Below are positions 33,278 through 41,215 of a stretch of 64,000 bases of DNA, piece after piece. The DNA is from JBIOHP01 sp044449065 (GTDB taxonomy: Bacteria > Bacteroidota > Ignavibacteria > UBA10030 > SZUA-254). The DNA lies in contig JBIOHP010000005.1 of NCBI GenBank assembly GCA_044449065.1, forward strand, positions 124,001-188,000. Direction: 5' to 3'. The translations under genes were made by a program, and so were the position numbers. The notes under the pieces were generated by a model. It worked only from the letters and a program-made list of their open reading frames with translations. It made no database searches and was not told where the DNA came from. Numbering within the stretch: position 1 is the stretch's first letter; each line of letters begins with the position of its first letter.

Positions 33278-35658
33278 TTGGGCAGACAATATCTCATTAC
33301 AAAATTCTTGAGAAATTGGGTGAGGGTGGAATGGGCATCGTCTACAAGGCAGAAGACACGCGTCTTCACCGGATGGTGGCTATAAAGATATTGCCGACTC
33401 ACCTCGCCGTTCACGGCGAGGAGCGTGAACGCTTTACCCTTGAGGCGCAAGCGGCTTCAGCGATTAACAATCCGAACATCTGTACGATTTATGAAATTGA
33501 TGAAACGAACGATGATACGTTTATCGTGATGGAATATGTCGAAGGGAGTACGGTTCGCGAATGGATTCAGAAGAAACTCAGTGAAACGGAAGGATTCCGC
33601 AAGACGGGACTAACAGAAGCGATTCACCTTGCTATCCAGATTGCCGAGGGACTTGATAAGGCGCACGAAAAGGGAATCGTTCACCGCGATATTAAGTCGG
33701 AGAACGTGATGGTCACCCCGGATGGCCGCGCGAAGATCATGGATTTTGGATTGGCGAAACTTCGCGGCGTCAGTAAGCTTACAAAAGTAGGCAGCACGGT
33801 CGGAACACTTGCCTATATGTCTCCCGAGCAGATCGAAGGACTCGAAACAGACCACCGCACAGACATTTTCAGTTTCGGCGTCCTGCTCTATGAAATGATC
33901 ACGGGGAAACTTCCGTTTCTCGCCGCCCACGAAGCGGCAATCATGTACGAGATCATCAATGTGGTGCCGCAGCAACCCTCGCAGGTGCGCCAGACCGTCG
34001 ACTTGGAGCTCGACCGGATAGTCATGAAGTGCATGGAAAAGAATCGTGACGAACGATATCAATCGTTGAAAGAAGTTGTCGTTGATCTTCGACGATTTAG
34101 CCGAGACTCCTCAGGTAAAACGATGGCTCGTCCGGCTACCATGAGTGATCACGCCCACCAGAACAAGAGTGCTTCTTCACCACGGTCATCAAGAACGAAT
34201 ATTGCAGCGATTGCAGGCAGCGTAATTCTTATAAGCGCTTCACTCTCATATTACTACTTCACACACCACCCATCCTCAATCGATTCGCTCGCAGTGCTTC
34301 CGTTCGTCAACGCCAGCCCCGATTCAAGCATGGAATATCTCAGCGATGGAATCACCGAGTCTCTCATCAATTCTCTCTCGCAACTCCCGGACTTAAAAGT
34401 GATGTCGAGGAATTCGGTTTTTCGTTATAAGGGAAGCAATGCCGATCTTCAAACGATCGGACGGGAAGTCGGCGTCCATGCGATACTATTGGGGCGCGTG
34501 TTGGAACGTGGGGATAATCTCAGCATCAGTGCCGAGCTGATCAATGTATCGGATAACAGCCATCTCTGGGGCGAGCAGTACAACAGGAAATCTGCAGACC
34601 TCCTCGCCGTTCAGGAAGAAATAACACGCGATATTTCAGATAAATTGAAGCTTCGCCTCGCCGACAAGGACGAAAAACATTCCGCCAAAGCATCAACCGA
34701 GAACACGGAAGCATACCAATTGTACCTGAAAGGTCGTTATCACTGGAACAGGCGTTCCGCCGACGAGCTCCGGAAAGCGATTGATTACTTCCAGCAGGCG
34801 GTTGAATCAGACCCAAATTATGCCCTCGCCTATTCAGGAATTGCAGATGCATACGGAGTCCTCGGGTGGTTTGAATATGGCATAGTGTCTCCGCGCGATG
34901 CGTTCCCCAAAGCCAAAGCCGCAGCGCTCAAAGCCGTGGCAATCGATCCGGGGCTGGCTGAAGGATATGCCTCTCTTGCCTTTGCGTACCAGCACGATCA
35001 TGACACACTTGCCGCGTCTCAGAACTACAAACGGGCGATTGAACTTAATCCTTCATATCCGACCGCCCATCATTGGTATTCCGAGGAGTTGATGAGCGAG
35101 GGGAAAAAGGATGAATCTATCGAAGAGATAAAGCGCGCGCTCACCCTCGATCCGCTTTCGTTGATTATTACCCGCGATGTGGGCTGGATGTATTACTTCG
35201 CCCGCCGGTACGACGAAGCGAGTGTATACATTCAAAAATCGTTGGATCTCGATTCGAATTTTTCGCGGGGCCATCTTCTCCTTGGTCTGTGCCGCATCCA
35301 GCAGGGAGCGCTTGGCGATGCCATAACCGAATTCAAAACAGCTTCGAAATTCTCGAACGAGACTATCAGTACCGCCCTCCTTGCCTATTGTTATGCTAAA
35401 GCTGGAAAAACCACCGAGGCAAAAGATATTCTCCGGAGTATGCTTTCACTTTCCTCATCGAAGTATGTTTCGCCCGGCGCAATTGCGCTGGTCTATATGG
35501 GCCTCGGAGATCGGGAAAAGATTTTCGAGTGGCTTAACAAAGCTGTCGACGATCAATCGGGAATTTTTGGTTTTGTAAAGGTTGATCCGCTCTTTGATGG
35601 CATCAGGAATGATCCCCAATTCGTCGCATTGCTGCACAAGGGAGGGATCCCTCTATGA
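33274..35658 (+). CDS. Membrane Ser/Thr kinase 7 with TPR sensor; mosaic kinase domain
   Basis: 794 aa. GEGGMG, K38 (VAIK), HRD D139, DFG D157, MSPEQ. The C-lobe (LRGVSKLTK, IEGLETDHRTDIFSFGVLLYE) matches the PD40 subgroup, notably kinase 3. Yet after the TM (~309-329) comes a TPR-type sensor ('SLAVLPFVNASPDSSMEYLSDGITESLINSLSQL') close to kinase 6. This looks like a domain swap. An insertion near residues 100-112 (KKLSETEGFRKTG) lengthens the N-lobe region compared with the others. Its TGA overlaps kinase 8's ATG directly, with no leader between. Confidence 0.92.
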   Translation: MIGQTISHYKILEKLGEGGMGIVYKAEDTRLHRMVAIKILPTHLAVHGEERERFTLEAQAASAINNPNICTIYEIDETNDDTFIVMEYVEGSTVREWIQKKLSETEGFRKTGLTEAIHLAIQIAEGLDKAHEKGIVHRDIKSENVMVTPDGRAKIMDFGLAKLRGVSKLTKVGSTVGTLAYMSPEQIEGLETDHRTDIFSFGVLLYEMITGKLPFLAAHEAAIMYEIINVVPQQPSQVRQTVDLELDRIVMKCMEKNRDERYQSLKEVVVDLRRFSRDSSGKTMARPATMSDHAHQNKSASSPRSSRTNIAAIAGSVILISASLSYYYFTHHPSSIDSLAVLPFVNASPDSSMEYLSDGITESLINSLSQLPDLKVMSRNSVFRYKGSNADLQTIGREVGVHAILLGRVLERGDNLSISAELINVSDNSHLWGEQYNRKSADLLAVQEEITRDISDKLKLRLADKDEKHSAKASTENTEAYQLYLKGRYHWNRRSADELRKAIDYFQQAVESDPNYALAYSGIADAYGVLGWFEYGIVSPRDAFPKAKAAALKAVAIDPGLAEGYASLAFAYQHDHDTLAASQNYKRAIELNPSYPTAHHWYSEELMSEGKKDESIEEIKRALTLDPLSLIITRDVGWMYYFARRYDEASVYIQKSLDLDSNFSRGHLLLGLCRIQQGALGDAITEFKTASKFSNETISTALLAYCYAKAGKTTEAKDILRSMLSLSSSKYVSPGAIALVYMGLGDREKIFEWLNKAVDDQSGIFGFVKVDPLFDGIRNDPQFVALLHKGGIPL

Positions 35659-38378
35659 TCGGACAAACTATTTCGCATTACAAAATTCTTGAGAAGTTAG
35701 GTGAAGGCGGCATGGGCGTCGTCTATAAAGCCCAGGATACAAAACTTGATCGCTTTGTCGCGCTGAAGTTCCTCCCCTCCCAACTCAATGCCTCCGAACA
35801 GGACAAGGCGCGGTTCACGCAAGAGGCGAAATCCGCGGCAGCGCTGAACCATCCGAATGTCTGTTCGATCATCGACATACAGGAACACGATGGAACGATG
35901 TTTATCGTGATGGAGTTTGTGGATGGCCAGACCCTCCGCGACAAAATGAAGACCGCCGGAAGTGCGATTGAAGGTTCTACACTTCCCTTGAAACAGGCGA
36001 TCGATATCGGAATCCAGATATCAGATGGGCTTGCTGCGGCGCATGAAAAAGGAATTGTACACCGGGACATCAAACCGGAAAATATCATGATCCGCAAAGA
36101 CGGCATCGCGCAGATTATGGATTTCGGATTGGCAAAACTTCGCGCGAGCGGCAGCAAGATAACCCGTCTTACAAAAGAAGGCAGCACGGTAGGCACAGCA
36201 GGATATATGTCGCCGGAGCAGATTCAGGGACAGGACACCGACCCCCGCTCGGATATTTTCTCTCTGGGAGCGCTGTTGTACGAACTATTTACGGGGGAAT
36301 TACCCTTTAGAGGAGTTCATGAAACCGCGTTAATGTACGAAATCGTCAACGTTGACCCGGCGCCATTGTCGGCGGTGAAACCGGAAATCGATTCTTCACT
36401 CGATGCAATTGTCTTAGAGTGCCTTGCCAAATATCCCTCGGAACGGTTCCAGTCTGTCGCAGAGGTTGGCAAGGAACTGAGGAGATTCAAGCGCGAATCA
36501 TCACGGCAAAAAGTTAGCAGAATAACCTCTGCCCGCCCGGCATACGTTCAATCCGCAACCATTCCGGTAATGGCGCCAACGCCTGCTCCTGTTCAGATTC
36601 AACAACAGACCCGTCTGCCCTGGATTGTGAGTGGACTCCTTTTTCTTGTTGCTGTGGCGTCAATCATTTTTCATTTCCTTACTCCCCCTTCACATGTGGA
36701 AAATCGAGTCACGAGATCATTGATTTTACCCCCCGCGAAAACAAATTTTAATATGCAGGTCGGCGGGCACCTTGCCATCTCCCCCGATGGCAATAGCATC
36801 GCATTTGTTGGAACCGATTCCAGCGGCGTCGACCACGTTTGGGTCCGTCCAATCAATTCGTTAACGGCTATCTCGCTCTCTGGAACAGAAGGCGCAACAT
36901 ACCCCTTCTGGTCCCCCGACAGCCGCACAATAGGATTCTTTGCGGGCGGCAAGCTCAAGAAGATCGAAGCAACAGGCGGACCTGTTCTTACGATCTGCGA
37001 TGCTTCCGATGGGCGCGGGGGAACATGGAATGAGGCGGGCATTATCGTGTTTTCCGCTGGTCCGAGCGATCCGCTCTCCAAGGTATCATCAGCCGGAGGA
37101 ATCCCGGCGAGGATAACTGTATTGGATACTTCCCACCATGAAAATAGTCACCGCTGGCCCTGGTTTCTACCCGATGGAAAACATTTTCTCTATACGACTC
37201 AATCTCAGACGACAGGCGGAACGGATAATGACGCAATCAGAATTTCAACCATCGATTCCTCCATGAACAAAACATTGATCCCTGGCAATTCGAATACGTG
37301 TTTTGTTAATGGGCATATTTTATTTATCCGGCAAGGGACATTGATGGCGCAACCATTTGATCCCGGAAAACTCGAAATGACCGGTGACGCTATTCCAATC
37401 GCGGAACAAATCCAATATGGAGCGGCGCGCAGCAGGGGGATGTTTTCCTCATCGTTGAACGGAGTGCTTATTTTTCAGAGCGGCGAAAATCAAACGCAAC
37501 GGGTTGCCATATTCGACCGCACCGGCAACCGGACGCATCTTGTTACCGATCTCAATGCGTCTAATCCGAAGTTTTCACCGGACCAAAGTCACATCGTCTA
37601 CCATATTATTGATCCCCAGTCCCGCAACGCCGATATCTGGGTTCACGAACTTTCGAGGGGAGTGAGTTCCCGATTAACATTTAACCCTGCGTTTGAAATA
37701 CAACCGTTTTGGTCTCCTCACGGGGACACCGTTGTTTTCGGCTCCAACCGGAAGGGCGTGTACAATCTCTACATCAAAAGCGCAAACGGTGCAGGCGATG
37801 AACAACTCATTTTGGAATCGAACCGCGACAAGTATGTCAGCGACTGGTCGCGCGATGGACGGTATTTGGCATTCACCACGACCGGAGATCCAAAAACAAA
37901 AGCTGATCTCTGGGTGCTTCCGTTTTTTGGCGACCGGAAACCGATACCTTTTGTCCAAACTGAGTTCAATGAAGGAAACGGCAGTTTTTCCCCGGATTCT
38001 CGCTGGATTGCCTATCAATCCGATGAAAGCGGAAGAAGTGAAATCTATGCCCGCTTACTCGATGGTTCCGGAGGAAAGTTCCAGATATCGACAAATGGCG
38101 GTAGAAAACCGTTCTGGAAATTAGATGGCAGGCAGCTCTTTTTCACCTCAACCGACAGAAAATTACAGGTTGCGTACATTAAGGAAAACGCATCTTCCCT
38201 TTTTGTCGACAGTGTAGCCACATTGTTTGATTTTGAATCGCGCGGTATCATAGCTAACAATATCGACGATGTTAGCAACGACGGCAAGCAAGTTCTCGCC
38301 CTAGTTACGGACTCCAAACAAACTTCGACGCCCATTACACTTGTCGTGAACTGGGACGAGGAGTTGAGGAAGAAATGA
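35655..38378 (+). CDS. Membrane Ser/Thr kinase 8 with PD40 propeller, no leader
   Basis: 907 aa. GEGGMG, K38, HRD D138, DFG D156, SPEQ; TM ~321-342. PD40 repeats such as 'SPDGNSIAFV', 'SPDSRTIGFF', 'SPDQSHIVYH', 'SPDSRWIAYQS' fill the C-terminal ~550 residues. It resembles kinase 1 in kinase domain and propeller. It starts in a direct ATGA overlap with kinase 7 and is the only coupled kinase without the 60-nt duplication and module. It may be the unoccupied state, or one from which the module was lost by recombination between the direct repeats. Confidence 0.93.
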   Translation: MIGQTISHYKILEKLGEGGMGVVYKAQDTKLDRFVALKFLPSQLNASEQDKARFTQEAKSAAALNHPNVCSIIDIQEHDGTMFIVMEFVDGQTLRDKMKTAGSAIEGSTLPLKQAIDIGIQISDGLAAAHEKGIVHRDIKPENIMIRKDGIAQIMDFGLAKLRASGSKITRLTKEGSTVGTAGYMSPEQIQGQDTDPRSDIFSLGALLYELFTGELPFRGVHETALMYEIVNVDPAPLSAVKPEIDSSLDAIVLECLAKYPSERFQSVAEVGKELRRFKRESSRQKVSRITSARPAYVQSATIPVMAPTPAPVQIQQQTRLPWIVSGLLFLVAVASIIFHFLTPPSHVENRVTRSLILPPAKTNFNMQVGGHLAISPDGNSIAFVGTDSSGVDHVWVRPINSLTAISLSGTEGATYPFWSPDSRTIGFFAGGKLKKIEATGGPVLTICDASDGRGGTWNEAGIIVFSAGPSDPLSKVSSAGGIPARITVLDTSHHENSHRWPWFLPDGKHFLYTTQSQTTGGTDNDAIRISTIDSSMNKTLIPGNSNTCFVNGHILFIRQGTLMAQPFDPGKLEMTGDAIPIAEQIQYGAARSRGMFSSSLNGVLIFQSGENQTQRVAIFDRTGNRTHLVTDLNASNPKFSPDQSHIVYHIIDPQSRNADIWVHELSRGVSSRLTFNPAFEIQPFWSPHGDTVVFGSNRKGVYNLYIKSANGAGDEQLILESNRDKYVSDWSRDGRYLAFTTTGDPKTKADLWVLPFFGDRKPIPFVQTEFNEGNGSFSPDSRWIAYQSDESGRSEIYARLLDGSGGKFQISTNGGRKPFWKLDGRQLFFTSTDRKLQVAYIKENASSLFVDSVATLFDFESRGIIANNIDDVSNDGKQVLALVTDSKQTSTPITLVVNWDEELRKK

Positions 38379-38593
38379 TCGGTCAAATAATTTCACATTA
38401 TAAGATTCTTGAAAAGCCCCGCCACAAAGATGGCGGGCAAGTCGGCGAAGGCGGAATGTCCCAAACTTTCCCACAAGCGCAGCGAGTGGATGAAAGTTTG
38501 AGGATCTCCCGTTGTTTGGATTCCGCTTTGACAACGGGATTCCAAAAAGCGGAACAGCTGGAACGCAGTGGAAGCGGGAGGCGTGGACTATGA
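38375..38593 (+). CDS. Leader ORF 9
   Basis: 72 codons. MIGQIISHYKILEK, GC insert (PRHKDGGQV), GEGGM, type 2 module. ATGA overlaps join it to kinase 8 and to kinase 9. Confidence 0.5.
   Translation: MIGQIISHYKILEKPRHKDGGQVGEGGMSQTFPQAQRVDESLRISRCLDSALTTGFQKAEQLERSGSGRRGL
38459..38589 (+). repeat. 131-bp hairpin module, type 2 (copy 9)
   Basis: Nearly identical to copy 4. One A replaces G in the loop of hairpin 1 (CCCACAAGCGC); stems are unchanged. Confidence 0.85.
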
Positions 38594-40962
38594 TCGATCA
38601 AACGATATCTCATTACAAAATTCTTGAGAAGTTAGGTGAAGGCGGCATGGGAGTGGTCTACAAAGCTGAAGATACGAATCTCAAGCGCATCGTCGCCCTG
38701 AAATTCTTGCCTCATCATCTCACGACCAACGACGCAGAAGGCGCGCGGTTTATCCAAGAGGCACAGGCGGTTGCCGCGCTCAATCATCCGAACATCTGCG
38801 CGATTTATTCTTTCGGCGAGCATGAAGGCACCCACTTTATCGAGATGGAATTGGTGGAGGGAGTCACTCTGCGTCATAAGCTGCCGATCCAGAAGCAGGC
38901 CGACGCCGTGAGCTACGCAATTCAAATCGGCGAGGCACTGCAAGAAGCACACAGTAAGGGGATCGTGCACCGCGATGTTAAAGCTGAAAATATCATGACG
39001 AATACCAAGAACCAGATTAAGGTTATGGACTTTGGCTTGGCGAAGCTCAAGGGATCGTTGAAGCTCACCAAAAAGTCGAGCAGGATCGGCACGCTCGCTT
39101 ATATGGCGCCTGAGCAGATTCAAGGCGGAGAAGTGGATGCGAGGAGCGACCTGTTTTCGTTCGGTATTGTGGTGTTTGAAATGCTCACGGGCAGGACGCC
39201 ATTCCGCGGCGAGCACGAGGCTGCGACGATTTATTCGATCGTGAACGAGCCGCCGGAGTCACTCTTGAAACTCCGGCCGGACGTTTCGCCGGAGCTTGAG
39301 CGGATCGTTCACCGCGCAGTTGAAAAAGACCCTGAGGACAGGTATCAATCGGCCGCGGATATGGTGAGCGAACTGCGGCGTGTGCAGAAGCAATCGACGA
39401 AAGTTTCGAGAACGATGGAGAAGGGGATTGCTCCGGCATTGACATCCGAAACGAGGCTCGGTGCAGCAGCGGCATCGGATGTGGCGACTTCGCCGAATCG
39501 AACCCGGCAATTCATGATCGCCGGAATTGTCCTCGCGGTCATCGCCGCCGTGATCGTTGGGTATTTATTGTTCTCAACCAAGCGTCAGACAATTGACTCG
39601 CTTGCGGTTCTGCCGTTTGTCAACGTCTCGACCGATCCCGAAAAGGAATATCTCACTGAAGGCGTCACGGAAAATATCACTAATAAACTTTCACAGTTTT
39701 CCGGACTTCGGGTCATTCCGAGGAGTTTGGTTGCGCGCTATAAAGGAGCAGACGTTGATCCCCGCGCCGCCGGTGCGGATCTGAAAGTCGGCGCAGTGTT
39801 GACGGGAAGAATTATTCAGCGCGGTGACTCACTCGATATTCAGACCGAGCTGATCGATGTGCACAATGTTTCGCAAATTTGGGGTGAGCACTATAACCGC
39901 CCATCGTCCGATTTAGTGGAGATCCAAGATGATATCATCAAGAATATTTCTGGAAAAATCAAAGGGGAAGCAAGCGCGGAAGAAAACAACCGCCTCATTC
40001 ATTCCCGGGCAGTCGATCCCGAAGCGTACAAACTTTATTTGCAGGGGATGTATTTTTGGAACAAACGCTCTGCTGAAGGCAACAGAAAAGCGATCGAATA
40101 TTTTGAGAACGCTGTTGGGAAAGACCCCACCTATGCGCTCGCGTATATCGGCATCGCGGACGCGTACATATTGGCGGCTGTCTTAAGCAGTCATCCTGCC
40201 GATTTTCGTGAGCGCATAAAGGCGGCGGCGTTGAAAGGGTTGGAGTTGGACAGCGCTTTGCCCGAAGCGCATGCTGCGCTGGGCGATGAACTGGCCTATT
40301 TTGAATTCGATCTTAAAGGCGCGGAACGGGAGCTTCGCCGGGCAATTACGCTCAATCCAAATTATGCGACCGGTCATCATTGGCTCGGAGAATTTCTTGT
40401 CGCCGTGGGTAAATACGACGAGGGACTTGCGGAATACCGGCGCGCAATGGAACTCGATCCGGTATCGCTCGCCATCAGCTCCGACTACGCGTATGGCTTG
40501 TATTTTGCCCAACAATTTGACCGCTCTATCGAAGAGTTGAAAAAGATTATTGAAACCGATCCGAATTTTGTTCGCGCGCATTTCTATATCACTCTTCCGT
40601 ATCTCATGAAGGGGATGCCGAAGGCAGCGTTCGACGAATTCATCAAAGGGATGGTTGCAGAGGGAGACAGCGCCGCAACAATTGCGGCGATACAACATGC
40701 TTTTGCCGTCTCCGGTTACAATGGGGTTGTAAAACTGCAGTTGGAACTAGCGGACACACTACCCATCGCTACTGCAATCTTTGACGCCGCAAGATGCTAT
40801 GCCTTTCTTGGCGATAAGAATAGCGCTCTGGCGACATTGGAGAAAGAATACGAGGAAAGGCAATATAGCGCCCTAGGAATACTCGTCGAACCGATGTTTC
40901 ACAATCTGCGAAAAGAACCAAGGTTTATCGCCCTGTTCAACAAGCTGGAAAACAACAAGTGA
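38590..40962 (+). CDS. Membrane Ser/Thr kinase 9 with TPR sensor; mosaic N-lobe
   Basis: 790 aa from the ATG in the overlap. GEGGMG, K38, HRD D129, DFG D147, MAPEQ. The first ~60 residues (AEDTNLKRIVALKFLP, RFIQEAQA) match kinase 3 of the PD40 group. From 'HFIEMELVEGVTLRHKLPIQKQ' onward it matches TPR-group kinases 4 and 6. TM ~308-328. Then the 'SLAVLPFVNVSTDPEKEYLTEGVTENITNKL' domain and TPRs ('AVGKDPTYALAYIGIA', 'AITLNPNYATGHHWLG'). The base composition is visibly more GC-rich than neighbouring kinases. It ends 34 bp before leader 10. Confidence 0.92.
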   Translation: MIDQTISHYKILEKLGEGGMGVVYKAEDTNLKRIVALKFLPHHLTTNDAEGARFIQEAQAVAALNHPNICAIYSFGEHEGTHFIEMELVEGVTLRHKLPIQKQADAVSYAIQIGEALQEAHSKGIVHRDVKAENIMTNTKNQIKVMDFGLAKLKGSLKLTKKSSRIGTLAYMAPEQIQGGEVDARSDLFSFGIVVFEMLTGRTPFRGEHEAATIYSIVNEPPESLLKLRPDVSPELERIVHRAVEKDPEDRYQSAADMVSELRRVQKQSTKVSRTMEKGIAPALTSETRLGAAAASDVATSPNRTRQFMIAGIVLAVIAAVIVGYLLFSTKRQTIDSLAVLPFVNVSTDPEKEYLTEGVTENITNKLSQFSGLRVIPRSLVARYKGADVDPRAAGADLKVGAVLTGRIIQRGDSLDIQTELIDVHNVSQIWGEHYNRPSSDLVEIQDDIIKNISGKIKGEASAEENNRLIHSRAVDPEAYKLYLQGMYFWNKRSAEGNRKAIEYFENAVGKDPTYALAYIGIADAYILAAVLSSHPADFRERIKAAALKGLELDSALPEAHAALGDELAYFEFDLKGAERELRRAITLNPNYATGHHWLGEFLVAVGKYDEGLAEYRRAMELDPVSLAISSDYAYGLYFAQQFDRSIEELKKIIETDPNFVRAHFYITLPYLMKGMPKAAFDEFIKGMVAEGDSAATIAAIQHAFAVSGYNGVVKLQLELADTLPIATAIFDAARCYAFLGDKNSALATLEKEYEERQYSALGILVEPMFHNLRKEPRFIALFNKLENNK

Positions 40963-40996
40963 ACGGCAACATGTTTCTTCAAACGTTCCATACGCT

Positions 40997-41215
40997 ATGA
41001 TGAGCCACACGATTTCCCACTACAAGCTTCTCGAGAAGCCCCGCCATAAAGACGGCGGGCAAGTCGGCGAGGGCAACATGTCCCAAACTTTCCCACGAGT
41101 GCGGCGAGTGGATGGAAGTTTGAGGATCTCCCGTTGTTTGGATTCCGCTTTGACAACGGGATTCCAAAAAGCGGAACAGCTGGAACGCAGTGGAAGCGGG
41201 AGGCGTGGACTATGA
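40997..41215 (+). CDS. Leader ORF 10
   Basis: 72 codons. MMSHTISHYKLLEK, GC insert (PRHKDGGQV), GEGNM (P-loop Gly changed to Asn), type 2 module. The TGA overlaps kinase 10's ATG. It is separated from kinase 9 by 34 bp without a clear Shine-Dalgarno. Confidence 0.5.
   Translation: MMSHTISHYKLLEKPRHKDGGQVGEGNMSQTFPRVRRVDGSLRISRCLDSALTTGFQKAEQLERSGSGRRGL
41081..41211 (+). repeat. 131-bp hairpin module, type 2 (copy 10)
   Basis: Stems as in copies 4 and 9. The loop of hairpin 1 differs (CCACGAGTGCGGCGAGTGG) and one A in the 3' linker is G (GTGGATGG), while all paired bases are kept. Confidence 0.85.

Noticed and set aside
16421..41215. Leaders interpreted as authentic split or frameshifted kinases
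   Set aside because: Only the first 20 codons of a kinase are present, no catalytic loop follows, and a complete kinase starts directly afterwards in every case. P-loop residues are mutated in leaders 7 and 10.
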